Assembly: GCF_006363815.1 (NCBI RefSeq)
Contig: NZ_RRYT01000001.1
Span: 1-64,000, forward strand
From: Thermomonospora catenispora
GTDB lineage: Bacteria; Actinomycetota; Actinomycetes; Streptosporangiales; Streptosporangiaceae
DNA: 64,000 nt
Direction of reading: 5' to 3'
Shown piece by piece: positions 29,701 through 37,110 of this stretch (its first letter is position 1; each line of letters starts with the position of its first letter). The position numbers and the translations under genes were made by a program. Under the pieces are notes generated by a model. That model worked only from the letters and a program-made list of their open reading frames with translations, had not been told where the DNA came from and did no database searches.

Positions 29701-29757
29701 CGCCAGCACGTCGCCCGCGCTGCGCGTCCGGATCCTGACTGCTTCCCGTGGGGACAT
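26695..29757 (-). CDS. LysM and BTAD domain membrane protein at the end of the Tad operon
   Basis: 1020 aa. Three N-terminal hydrophobic segments (about 17-40, 65-88 and 110-130), then a LysM-like region (about 190-255: HHESLWEIADKCLGDGRRYR, then EIYELNKG), a long Pro/Ala/Glu-rich linker and another TM segment (about 405-425). A large cytoplasmic part follows, ending in a bacterial transcriptional activator domain (about 830-1015: RLLGPIEIDAPGP, then repeat-like helices). BTAD domains normally sit in SARP-type regulators; here no OmpR-like DNA-binding wing is obvious. Last gene of the pilus operon, 8 bp after the TadG-like gene. A structural or signalling role in pilus assembly is inferred from position. 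Confidence 0.85.
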   Translation of the reverse strand: MSPREAVRIRTRSAGDVLAGLGALLALAALVVGVPVALLLVFGSPLPDRLPTAEDLTRRLGPESVVSVLVACVWLAWLQLVACVAVEVHAGIRGVGVPARVPLAGGLQSLVHRLVVAALLLFTATTAVMPAFSGRDLLQQGPPPAAAAQFQPMAATAPAPPGPPPAAATTNRAAPDVDGGAAAEPVRRTRTTKIYRVQPPQGRHHESLWEIADKCLGDGRRYREIYELNKGRVQPDGSKLTIASLIRPGWILELPPDAVGAEVVPVEDLGDYYRYGEPRPDPAEPSPPDRSEALPEAPPRGEAPPDAQAPAPPRERAPQPPVTSAPAPPPREASPATPSPAPPQTRAPQPPATSAPAPDRTEHPAEAQAPAPRRSPEPEPRPTAGAERREADDGGIALPELSWPHGLAAASLLAAGVLAALGRRRREQMLHRDPGTMIPRPEGAAARAEEGLRVARDEEGARLLDLGLRQLSRSLAADGRTLPTVYGVHLGTESLDLWIAPADPNPPEPWLSFDDGQVWRLPAHALAEMDPAELGDVLAPYPGLVSLGTNRTGRILVDLEAAHGLIAVRGPAEVRRAVLAAIALELATNRWSDHMRITLVGFGVELGRSLAEIAPDRVRAVPTLHDALPELEARGEEVRQALAASGADSVLTGRCRGVFGEAWMPHYLIMADPPAPEEADRLLALARTGQRTAAGYLVAGEVQGAAWTWDVDAEGRLHAGVLGFDVAAQLIGEEQYAAVADLFRTASRRDGAPLADLAAGEEPAHAEHRCEVDIRLLGPIEIDAPGPMDDSRRDLCTEILVYLATHPGGVHPTVLGGAIWPRGVSTAVRDACIARVADWLGRDARGRPNLYYDDRGRIRLGSQVRVDWAVFRWLIWRSAAEPASEAAYLSCALDLVRGPLLADRPRGRYGWLAADPLEYEATARVVDVAHRLAVMRLEEGDARGAARAARAGLRMAPGDEGLWRDLLRAAHATGDRTQVRTVVEELRGRLGADPLIDQLQPETEALIEELMPYWRQPAPH

Positions 29758-29765
29758 CCGTGCCT

Positions 29766-30191
29766 CTAGGGGGTCTCGCCGGTCTCAGGATGAGCGGAGG
29801 CGGTCGAGGTCATCGTAAAGTCCCCCAGTCCGGGCACGATGCCGAGGATGTGAGCCTGTACCCGGATGGTGACGGTGACCCGGACCTCCTCGGTGCCGGG
29901 GACGCAGCCGCGCCCCGCGATGTCCTGCCGGTACGCCTCCAGCAGGTCGTAGGCGGCGCCGCAGGCCCTGGCGGTGTCGATCACCGGTCTCCCGGTGGCG
30001 CGCAGCGCGTCGGCGTCGATCTCGTCGGCCCCCGCCCGGGCGGCCTGCTCGGCCATGTCGGCGGCGCGCTGCCGGGCGTGGATGGCCAGCCCGCCGTCCA
30101 CCAGCAGCCCGGCCAGCAACAGCACCGCCGGGGTGAGCAGCACCGTGTACATGGCGACGGTGCCGCGGTCGTCGCGTCGTCGCCCGGTCAT
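29766..30191 (-). CDS. TadG-like pilus assembly protein, pseudopilin-like N-terminus
   Basis: 141 aa. ATG 30191 overlaps the previous gene by 4 bp. A short basic N-terminus is followed by DRGTVAMYTVLLTPAVLLLA, a single membrane helix (about 13-33), then an extracytoplasmic region with two cysteines (in ACGAAYDL and GRGCVPG). It resembles TadE/TadG minor pilins, but position +5 after the glycine is Tyr, not Glu, so it may not be processed like the other two. Its lumenal domain is short compared with proteobacterial TadG. Confidence 0.82.
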   Translation of the reverse strand: MTGRRRDDRGTVAMYTVLLTPAVLLLAGLLVDGGLAIHARQRAADMAEQAARAGADEIDADALRATGRPVIDTARACGAAYDLLEAYRQDIAGRGCVPGTEEVRVTVTIRVQAHILGIVPGLGDFTMTSTASAHPETGETP

Positions 30192-30646
30192 GGCGCATCC
30201 CCCGGCGGACCGTCGGTGCCGCGGTAGGTGTAGGTGTCGATCGGCGCGACCGCGTCGCCGGTGAACGTGCGGGAGCCCGGCAGCCCCACCAGCGCCAGAT
30301 CGCCGAGATCGACGGTGCAGGTCACGGTGACGGTGACCCGGCCGCCGGGGCCCCACTGGGCGGTGTCGGCGAAGACCCGCGGGCCGCCCCGGCACCAGTG
30401 GTGGTCGGCCAGGCTCCGCGCGGCGGCCCGCGCGGCGTACGCCTCGGCCTCCCCGGCGCTGCGGGCGATGGACGCGGCCCGGGCGGCGTCCCGGGCGGCC
30501 CCCTCGATCTGGCTCCTGGCGTCCACCACCCGTCCGGCCGCGGCCAGCAGCATCAGGAACATCACGAACACCGGGGCGAGCAGCACCAGCTCCAGCGACA
30601 TCCCGCCGCGCTCGTCCCCGCGCCGCCCGAGCAGCCGCGCCCTCAT
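30188..30646 (-). CDS. TadE-family minor pilin
   Basis: 152 aa. N-terminal DERGGMSLELVLLAPVFVMF: a glycine followed by five residues ending in Glu (G/GMSLE), the pseudopilin cleavage pattern, then a hydrophobic helix (about 17-37). The rest is extracytoplasmic with Cys residues in HHWCRGG and VTCTVDL, a possible disulphide. It overlaps both neighbours by 4 bp, so it is translationally coupled within the pilus operon. Confidence 0.85.
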   Translation of the reverse strand: MRARLLGRRGDERGGMSLELVLLAPVFVMFLMLLAAAGRVVDARSQIEGAARDAARAASIARSAGEAEAYAARAAARSLADHHWCRGGPRVFADTAQWGPGGRVTVTVTCTVDLGDLALVGLPGSRTFTGDAVAPIDTYTYRGTDGPPGDAP

Positions 30647-31080
30647 GGCAGCTCGCAGTCGGTGTCGCCGTCGTCGGGCCGGAAGCACTCGATCGGCCCG
30701 CCCGCCCGCTGGGTGACCGTGAACGTCATGAACGGGATCACCCGCACCGCCGTGCCGTGCACCTCCACCCACCGGTTGTCGGCCCCGTCGGTGCTGGTCC
30801 GCGCCTCCAGATCGGTGAGCAGGCCGGAGCCGTACTGCCGGACGGACCGCAGCGCCCGCTCCCGGGCGAGCGCCGCCCAGTCGCCGCCGGGCTCGCTGCG
30901 GGCGACGCGGGCTCCGCTCTGCGCCGCGGCCAACGCCACATGCCGGGCGTGGAAGACCATCGCGAACTGCACCACGCACAGGATGACCAGGATGAGGGCG
31001 GGGGTGAGCAGGGCCAGCTCCATCGAGGAGGCCCCGCGGTCGCCTGCTCCGCGCCACCGGGACGTCCACCGCGCCGCCAT
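30643..31080 (-). CDS. TadE-family minor pilin
   Basis: 145 aa. GDRGASSMELALLTPALILV has the same G/xxxxE pseudopilin motif (G/ASSME) and a following helix (about 20-40). Extracytoplasmic C-terminus with ECFRPDDGDTDCELP, whose two cysteines could pair. The start overlaps the stop of the Flp-like gene by one base (TGATG) and its end overlaps the next tadE by 4 bp. Confidence 0.87.
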   Translation of the reverse strand: MAARWTSRWRGAGDRGASSMELALLTPALILVILCVVQFAMVFHARHVALAAAQSGARVARSEPGGDWAALARERALRSVRQYGSGLLTDLEARTSTDGADNRWVEVHGTAVRVIPFMTFTVTQRAGGPIECFRPDDGDTDCELP

Positions 31081-31292
31081 CAGTAGCCGGTGTTGATCCT
31101 GTTGGCGGCGCTTTGGATGCGGTCCCTGATCACCGCGAAGACCGCGATCGCGATGACCGCCAGCATCCCGGTGATGATCGCCCACTCGATGGCCGAGACG
31201 CCCAGCCCGCGGTCCGCCGTGCGCGCCCGGCGGATCCGCTCGCCCAGCAGCGCGCGCAGATAGATCAAGACGGGGTCGTGCAAGGGGTTCAC
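31080..31292 (-). CDS. Flp-type major pilin
   Basis: 70 aa from GTG 31292, with GAGGAG about 6 nt upstream. The leader of about 30 residues ends in DRGLG, followed by VSAIEWAIITGMLAVIAIAV: Glu at +5 after the cleavable glycine and a long hydrophobic helix, as in Flp pilins. The mature product would be about 40 residues, ending NRINTGY. It should be cleaved by a TadV-type peptidase, which is not encoded in this window. It sits between tadC and the minor pilins. Confidence 0.88.
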   Translation of the reverse strand: MNPLHDPVLIYLRALLGERIRRARTADRGLGVSAIEWAIITGMLAVIAIAVFAVIRDRIQSAANRINTGY

Positions 31293-31331
31293 GGTGACTC
31301 CTCGGGATCTCGGAGACGGGGATTGCTCATG

Positions 31332-32246
31332 TCATGCCGCCAGTATCCGGATCAGGGCCGGGAAGCCCAGGAAGATCAGGAAGCCGAAGCAGAACAGCAG
31401 CTGGGCGACCAGCATCGACTGGGAGCGCTCGCCGGCCTTGCCCTCCAGCTCCGACAGCTCGCGGCTGCGCATCGAGGCGGCCCGGGCGGCCAGCGACTGC
31501 CGGACCTTGGCGCCGTCGTCGGCGACCAGCGTCAGCGCCGCCGACAGGTCGCGCAGCTCGGCGATGTTCACCTCCTCGCCCAACGCGCCCAGCGCCTGCC
31601 AGGGGGTCCGCCCGGTGATCCGCGCGTTGGCCAGCGTCTCCCGGATCCGGACCATCGCCCAGCCCTCGCCGACCTGCGCCGCCGTCATCAGCGCCTCGGG
31701 CAGGCCGCGTCCGCCGGCCAGGTTCATCGCCACCAGGTCCAGGAAGGCGCCCACGGTGTGCCGGAAGTCCCGCCGCCGCTGCGCCGCCTCCTGCCGCAGC
31801 TGCAGGTCCGGCAGGATGAAGAAGAACGCCGCCAGCAGCACGCCCAGCCAGGCCGGAACCGCCGGGGAGTCGCCCACGCCCAGCAGCGCCATGTAGCCGA
31901 CCAGCGCCGGGGTGAGGACCAGCGCCGCCGCCGGCAGCAGGAACTTGGTCGCCAAAAAGCCCTCGTACGACCGTCCGAGCAGCGCCAGGTCGGCCCGCAC
32001 CGACCGTTGCTCCCATCCGCGCGCCTCGTAGAACCGCGCCAGCGAGTGCCCGACCTTGGCGCGCAGCCCGCCGATCCGTTCCGTCCCGGCGGCGGGCCGC
32101 GCCTGCCGCTGCGCCGTGTCCGCCGCCCGGGCCCGGTCGAACGCCGCCAGGGAGGCCGCCAGCCCCGGGCGCGCCGGGAACAGCGCCCGGATCAGCAGGT
32201 ACAGGCCGAGCCCCACGCAGGCCCCGGCCAGCAACGCCCCGGTCAC
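31332..32246 (-). CDS. tadC: Tad pilus inner-membrane platform protein TadC (T2SF family)
   Basis: 304 aa. One N-terminal helix, two central helices (about 100-145) and a C-terminal helix (FCFGFLIFLGFPALIRIL) bracket the T2SF domain (about 165-290, HTVGAFLDLVAMNLAGGRG and ARITGRTPWQALGALGE). With TadB it forms the platform on which the TadA motor works. 64 bp downstream of tadB. Confidence 0.92.
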   Translation of the reverse strand: MTGALLAGACVGLGLYLLIRALFPARPGLAASLAAFDRARAADTAQRQARPAAGTERIGGLRAKVGHSLARFYEARGWEQRSVRADLALLGRSYEGFLATKFLLPAAALVLTPALVGYMALLGVGDSPAVPAWLGVLLAAFFFILPDLQLRQEAAQRRRDFRHTVGAFLDLVAMNLAGGRGLPEALMTAAQVGEGWAMVRIRETLANARITGRTPWQALGALGEEVNIAELRDLSAALTLVADDGAKVRQSLAARAASMRSRELSELEGKAGERSQSMLVAQLLFCFGFLIFLGFPALIRILAA

Positions 32247-32310
32247 GGCCGTTCACCTCCTCCGCTCTTCGCGCTCCTCCGCGGAGACCGTCCGGCGGTC
32301 GGGATCCGGC

Positions 32311-33273
32311 TCATGAGCGGCCGCCTCCCGCGTCCATGGCGTGCCGGCCGCGCAGGGGCGGAGTGGCGCCCTGCCAGCCGGCGACCGTGGCGGGGACCTC
32401 GCCGGGGACGCCGGGGCGGTTCGGCGGGGCGCTCAGCAGGCGCTGGGGCAGGTCGTACCTGGCCAGACGGCGCAGCCACAGGAAGGCGGCGGCGTAGAGG
32501 GCGAGGACGACGCACAGCACGAGCTGGCCGACCAGTCCATCGTAGGGGGCGACGTAGGGGCGGTTGAAGACGGCCAGCAGCAGGGCGGTGCCCACCGAGA
32601 CGCCCACGACGATGTGGACGCTGCGCCGGGTGGCGCGGCGCTCGGCCTCGACGCGGCGGCGCATGTCGAGCTCGGCGCGGGTGGAGGCGGACAGGGCGCC
32701 GAGCATGTCGCGCAGGCCGGGGCCGCGCAGCCGGGCGTTCATGATCAGGGCGGCCACGACCAGGTCGGCCGACGGGTCGTCCAGGTCGTCGGCGAAGCGG
32801 CGCAGCGCCTCGGGCATCGGCATCCGGGTGTGCAGCCGGTCCACCAGGGTGCGCAGGGGCTGCTGCAGGGCGGGGGCGGCGGCGCGCACCGAGGAGGGGA
32901 TGGCCTGCTCCAGGCCGACCGCGCCGGCGATGGTGTCGCGCAGCGACTCGGTCCAGGCGGCCAGCGCCTCCAGCCGGGCCATCGCGCGGCGCTCCTCGGC
33001 GGCGCCCCCGGCGATGCCCTCCCAGCCGAGCACCAGCAGCCCGGCGCCGATCGCGGCGACCGGCCAGCGGGTGACGATCAGCACCAGCGCGCCGACGATC
33101 ACCGACGCGGCGGTCCGGGTGGTCAGGGTGCGGATCAGGTCCTGGCGGCCGCGCCGCCGGGGAGGCCGGCCGGGCCGGACCGGCACGCCGCGGATCGCGA
33201 CGATCAGCAGCACGACCCCTCCGCCGACCAGGCTCCCGGCGAGCAGCGCGGGCAGCATGTCCGGCGCCCACAT
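32311..33273 (-). CDS. tadB: Tad pilus inner-membrane platform protein TadB (T2SF family)
   Basis: 320 aa from ATG 33273, which shares one base with the tadA stop (TGATG); GTG codons at 33276 and 33279 are alternatives. Membrane helices near the N-terminus (about 5-27 and 50-80) and C-terminus (about 228-280) flank a T2SF domain with LEALAAWTESLRDTIAGAVG and LIMNARLRGPGLRDMLGAL. Partner of TadC. Confidence 0.92.
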   Translation of the reverse strand: MWAPDMLPALLAGSLVGGGVVLLIVAIRGVPVRPGRPPRRRGRQDLIRTLTTRTAASVIVGALVLIVTRWPVAAIGAGLLVLGWEGIAGGAAEERRAMARLEALAAWTESLRDTIAGAVGLEQAIPSSVRAAAPALQQPLRTLVDRLHTRMPMPEALRRFADDLDDPSADLVVAALIMNARLRGPGLRDMLGALSASTRAELDMRRRVEAERRATRRSVHIVVGVSVGTALLLAVFNRPYVAPYDGLVGQLVLCVVLALYAAAFLWLRRLARYDLPQRLLSAPPNRPGVPGEVPATVAGWQGATPPLRGRHAMDAGGGRS

Positions 33274-34574
33274 CACCACTGACCCCCCGGCACGGGGTCG
33301 TAGCCGTGCTCGGCCAGCTCGTCGGCGCAGGAGATGGGCGCGGCCGGCACCGCGTACCCCTCCGGGCCCATCGCGAAGACCTCCGAGGAGAGCACCCGCT
33401 GGTCGCATCCGGTGACCTCGCGGACGCTGGAGACGAATCGGCGCAGCCGTCCGCCGCGGGCGTAGTCGTTGCGCTTCTCGATGAAGACCACGAAGTCGAC
33501 GGCCCCGGCGATGAGCATGTGGGTGGCCTCGACCGGCAGCCGCTCCTCGGCCTGGATGGCGTAGGTGGCGATCCGGTTGAACACCTCCATCGAGGAGTTG
33601 GCGTGGATGGTCGACAGCGACCCGTCGTTGCCCTGGGTCATCGCGTTGAGCATGGTGACGATCTCGTCGCCGAGCACCTCGCCGACGATGACGCGGGAGG
33701 GGTTCATCCGCAGCGACCGGCGCACCAGCTCGGCCATCGAGATCGCGCCCTGGCCCTCGGAGTTGGGCAGCCGCTCCTCGAACGCCACCACGTTGGGGTG
33801 CAGGTCGGGGAAGGCGTCCAGGCCCAGCTCCAGCGCCCGCTCCACGGTGATCAGCCGTTCGTGCGGGGGGATCTCGTTGGCCAGCGCGCGCAGCAGGGTG
33901 GTCTTCCCGGCGTTGGTGGCCCCGGCGATCATGATGTTCTTGCGGGCCAGCACCGCGGCCCGCAGGAAGGCGCCCAGCTGCGGGGACAGCGTCCCGTTGC
34001 CCACCAGGTCCGACAGGAACACCTTCTGCAGCCGGGCCCGCCGGATGGACAGCGCGGGCCGCGCCGTCACGTCCATCACCGCCGACAGCCGGGACCCGTC
34101 CGGCAGCCGCAGGTCCAGCTGGGGGTTGGCGGTGTCGAAGGGGCGCGAGGACAGCCCCGAGTAGGCGGCGAGGATCTGGATCAGCTCGATCAGCTCCTCG
34201 TCGGAGTCGGCGACCGGCTCCCCCATCACCTCGCGCCCGTCGGCGTATCCGATGAACACCCGGTCGCACCCGTTGATGTCGATGTTCTCGATCTCGGGGT
34301 CGTCCAGCAGCGGCTGCAGCCGGCCCACGCCGAACAGCGCCGCGTGGATCCCCGCCGCCAGCGCCTCCTCCTCTTCGGCGCTGGGCGGGCGGCGGCCCGC
34401 GGCCAGCTCGGCCCGCGCATGCTCCTCCAGCACCTGGGAGATCAACGCCCGCGCGAACTGCCGCTCGTCCTCGGCCGACATCGGCGGCAGCCCGCTGGCG
34501 GCGTCCAGCCTGCGCTGGGTGGCCAGCCGGTCGCCGACCTCCTGGCGCAGCCGTTTGACCAGCGCGTGGTCCAT
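33273..34574 (-). CDS. tadA: Tad pilus assembly motor ATPase TadA
   Basis: 433 aa, a CpaF/TadA-type secretion ATPase. The N-terminal domain (about 1-190) includes DDPEIENIDINGCDRVFI and LSSRPFDTANPQLDLRLPDG. The Walker A is GATNAGKTTLLRAL (about residue 217), the Asp box ITVERALELGL, and the Walker B and His box region VIVGEVLGDEIVTMLNAM followed by STIHANSS. Powers Flp fibre assembly and possibly retraction. ATG immediately follows the tadZ stop (no gap). Confidence 0.96.
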   Translation of the reverse strand: MDHALVKRLRQEVGDRLATQRRLDAASGLPPMSAEDERQFARALISQVLEEHARAELAAGRRPPSAEEEEALAAGIHAALFGVGRLQPLLDDPEIENIDINGCDRVFIGYADGREVMGEPVADSDEELIELIQILAAYSGLSSRPFDTANPQLDLRLPDGSRLSAVMDVTARPALSIRRARLQKVFLSDLVGNGTLSPQLGAFLRAAVLARKNIMIAGATNAGKTTLLRALANEIPPHERLITVERALELGLDAFPDLHPNVVAFEERLPNSEGQGAISMAELVRRSLRMNPSRVIVGEVLGDEIVTMLNAMTQGNDGSLSTIHANSSMEVFNRIATYAIQAEERLPVEATHMLIAGAVDFVVFIEKRNDYARGGRLRRFVSSVREVTGCDQRVLSSEVFAMGPEGYAVPAAPISCADELAEHGYDPVPGGQW

Positions 34575-35489
34575 TCATCGCCCCCTTTCCCGAGTCGGGG
34601 CGGCCTCGTGCCGCCGGACCGGCGGTTCGCGTTCGTCCGGGCGGGGAACGCCCGGCGGCCACGGGCCCCGGGCGGCCGCGGCGGCGCCGGGGGCGGGGCG
34701 TTCGGCGGGGCGGGGGCCGCGCGGCTGGTCCGCCAGGCGGCTCACCAGCCCGGCGGCGACCTCGCGGGCGGAGCGGATCAGCAGGGAGCGGTCCAGCCGT
34801 CCGCCCCACCGGCCGCGCAGCATCTCCGCGCCCTTGGGGTCGAGCGCGAGTCCGCCGAGCACGGTGGCCGGCAGCTTGGAGGACGCCACGATCCGATCGA
34901 CCTCGGAGATCGATCCGCGGAAGTCGCGGGGATCGGCCAGCACCACGATCCCGATGGGCGGTCCCTCGGGCAGCCGCTTGGCCAGGGCGTTCACGCGTTC
35001 CCGCAGATGGGCGACCTGTTCGAGGGTGGCGCGGCACAGCAGCACCACCATGTCGGCCTCGCGGATCAGGTCCAGCAGCGGGGTCTCGGCGCCCAGCCGC
35101 CCGCAGTCGGCCAGCACGTCCACCGGGGACAGCCCGGCGAACGCCCGGCCCAGCGGCCCCCACAGCCAGGTCATGCCCTGCGCCTGTTCGGCGTTGGTCA
35201 GCCCGACCAGCACGTCCAGCCCGCCGACCAGTCGCTGGCAGTGCTCGGCGATCTGCTCGGGGCGCAGCCCACGGCGGGCGGTGGCGGCCAGGCTGAGCAA
35301 TCCGCGCGAGGGGTTGAGCAGGGTGGAGCCGCCGTCGTCGGCGGCGGCGGGCAGCCGGTAGACCAGGTCGCCGCCGGCCTGGTCGCACTCGGCGACCAGC
35401 ACCGGCCGGGGCCACACGGCGCCGAGGGCCACCGCCGCGGTGGTGACGCCGGGTGCGCCCTTGTCGGCCGCCAGCGCGATCAGTGCCAC
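34575..35489 (-). CDS. tadZ: CpaE/TadZ-like MinD-family protein with degenerate Walker A
   Basis: 304 aa from GTG 35489. It has the MinD/ParA-like start LIALAADKGAPGVTTAAVAL, in which the invariant GK[ST] reads GVT, so the P-loop lysine is missing; the first lysine (DKG) is kept. SPVDVLADCGRLGAE corresponds to the switch II region. The C-terminal 60 residues are Pro/Arg-rich and probably disordered. Expected role: polar localisation of the Tad machine. ATP hydrolysis is doubtful. One base separates it from cpaB. Confidence 0.85.
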   Translation of the reverse strand: MALIALAADKGAPGVTTAAVALGAVWPRPVLVAECDQAGGDLVYRLPAAADDGGSTLLNPSRGLLSLAATARRGLRPEQIAEHCQRLVGGLDVLVGLTNAEQAQGMTWLWGPLGRAFAGLSPVDVLADCGRLGAETPLLDLIREADMVVLLCRATLEQVAHLRERVNALAKRLPEGPPIGIVVLADPRDFRGSISEVDRIVASSKLPATVLGGLALDPKGAEMLRGRWGGRLDRSLLIRSAREVAAGLVSRLADQPRGPRPAERPAPGAAAAARGPWPPGVPRPDEREPPVRRHEAAPTRERGR

Positions 35490-35490
35490 G

Positions 35491-36354
35491 TCAGCTCCCG
35501 CCCGGGGTGCTCGCCGGCCCGGTTCCGGGGACGGGCGACCGGCTCGGCTGGGGGGTCGTCCGGTCGCCGGCGCCGGGAGCGGGGGCGGCGGACGACTGCG
35601 GCGGCGGCGAGGCGCTTTGGGAGGGGGTGATCCGGGTGCCCTCCGGCACGATCACCGCCGCGACCGCTCCGGCGGAGGCGGCCTGGGTGAGCAGCGGGGC
35701 GTCGGCGGGCGGTACGGCCACGTCCACCATGGTCGTCTCGCTGCGCAGCCGGTCCTCGCCGCCGGCCCGCACCTGCTGGACGATCGCATCGGCCGACAGC
35801 AGGGTGCCGGGCCGGGGACCGCCGCCCTGGCCGCCGGCGACCGCGTACAACGCGACCCGGACGCCGGGGCGCATCCCGTCGGCGGGCAGCTGGCCGGGTT
35901 TGAGCGCCAGCCCGACCCTGACCCGGCCGAGGGCGGCGTCGTCGCCGGGCATGGTCATCGCGTTGGTCAGCAACGCGCCCTCCACCAGGGGGACCGCCGC
36001 GTACGCGGTGGTGACCCGGTGGCGCTCGGACCAGCGGATGTACTCGATGCCGGTGTCGCCGATCTGCACCTCGCGCAGCGCGCTGGCGGGAATGCGCTGG
36101 CCGGGGGCGACCGGGTGGGCGATCTGAATGGCCGACACCCGCTGTCCGCTGGCCATCACCAGATAGGCGCTGACCAGCGCTCCGCCGAGGATCAGCAGCA
36201 CGGCCAGGGCGGCCAGGGCGGGTTTGCGCTCGCGGGGCGGGACGGGCAGTCGCTGGCCGGTGGACGCGCCGAGCCCGCCGCGCCCGAGCGTCGCCGCATT
36301 GGCGGCGGCGCCGCTGCCGGAGCCGCCGGCGACCGTCGACTGACTGGCCTTCAT
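35491..36354 (-). CDS. cpaB: CpaB/RcpC-like pilus assembly protein with SAF domain
   Basis: 287 aa from ATG 36354. Cytoplasmic Gly/Ala-rich N-terminus, one TM helix (about 50-72, ALAALAVLLILGGALVSAYL), then an SAF domain (about 78-140: AHPVAPGQRIPASALREVQI) and an RcpC-type domain, ending in a Pro/Ser-rich tail. Probably forms a periplasm-equivalent connector or binds peptidoglycan. First gene of the ten-gene pilus operon. An upstream extension in frame exists but lacks a ribosome site. Confidence 0.88.
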   Translation of the reverse strand: MKASQSTVAGGSGSGAAANAATLGRGGLGASTGQRLPVPPRERKPALAALAVLLILGGALVSAYLVMASGQRVSAIQIAHPVAPGQRIPASALREVQIGDTGIEYIRWSERHRVTTAYAAVPLVEGALLTNAMTMPGDDAALGRVRVGLALKPGQLPADGMRPGVRVALYAVAGGQGGGPRPGTLLSADAIVQQVRAGGEDRLRSETTMVDVAVPPADAPLLTQAASAGAVAAVIVPEGTRITPSQSASPPPQSSAAPAPGAGDRTTPQPSRSPVPGTGPASTPGGS

Positions 36355-36570
36355 CGCTGGTTTTTCTCCGAGATGCGCGTTACCGAGCGATCCATGCTTG
36401 CGGCGTGGGCGAGCCCGCGTCAATGGATTCGCCATGGATATGCGATCCCGTAACCGGCCGTCCCCACATGACCCTATCGTCCCGGTGACCACATAATGGC
36501 TGACCGGTCGTACGAATGACGCTTACTGCGTCACATTGCCGATCCGGTGATCGCTTTCATGGGCGCCCGG
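36355..36570 (-). promoter_or_regulatory. Upstream region of the Tad operon
   Basis: 216 bp between the ybaK-type gene and cpaB, both on the minus strand, with lower GC than the flanks. A TAGGGT hexamer at 36471-36476 (minus) is the best -10 candidate and would leave a leader of about 110 nt. No operator repeat or terminator was recognised. Confidence 0.35.
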
Positions 36571-37110
36571 TCAGCCGGCGGGGCGGGCCAATGCGAGCAC
36601 CTCGGCGCCCGGCAGCCCGGCCAGCGCCTCGCCGGGCACCAGCAGCTTGGAGCGCCGCACTCCGCTGCCGACGACGACCTGCGGGCGCGCGACGACCAGC
36701 TCGTCGATCAGCAGCGGCCAGTCCGCGGGCAGCCCGATCGGCGTGATCCCGCCGTACTCCATCCCGGTCGCCCCGGTGGCCTCCGCCATCGGGGCGAACG
36801 AGGCCTTGCGCGCCTCCAGGCGTCTGCGGACCACGCCGTTGACGTCGGCGCGGTGGGTGGCCGGCACCAGGCAGGCGGCCATCCGGACCAGGCCGCCGCG
36901 CTTGGCGGCCACCACCACGCAGTTGGCGGAGGCCTCCGGCGGCACGGCGTACCGCTCGCAGAACGCGGCGGTGTCGGCGAGCTCGGGATCGATCTCGGCC
37001 ACCAGCGCCTCCGCGACGACGGGGTCCGGTCCCGCGAGCGCGGCGCGGACCGGCTCGGCCAGCAGGTCGGGGCGGTCGGCGGCGGGCGTCCAGTCGAGGT
37101 CACCGATCAT
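36571..37110 (-). CDS. YbaK/EbsC-type aminoacyl-tRNA deacylase
   Basis: 179 aa. YbaK/ProX-like fold: ANCVVVAAKRGGLVRMAACL holds the conserved substrate-pocket region with lysine; ATHRADVNGVVRRRL and GGITPIGLP complete it. These proteins hydrolyse mischarged tRNAs (for example Cys-tRNA-Pro) in trans. The ATG overlaps the TetR stop by 4 bp, so it is expressed with that regulator. The tRNA specificity is not readable from sequence. Confidence 0.88.
   Translation of the reverse strand: MIGDLDWTPAADRPDLLAEPVRAALAGPDPVVAEALVAEIDPELADTAAFCERYAVPPEASANCVVVAAKRGGLVRMAACLVPATHRADVNGVVRRRLEARKASFAPMAEATGATGMEYGGITPIGLPADWPLLIDELVVARPQVVVGSGVRRSKLLVPGEALAGLPGAEVLALARPAG

Noticed and set aside
34575-35489. 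Chromosome-partition ParA
   Set aside because: Degenerate P-loop and position directly before tadA point to a TadZ/CpaE-like protein.
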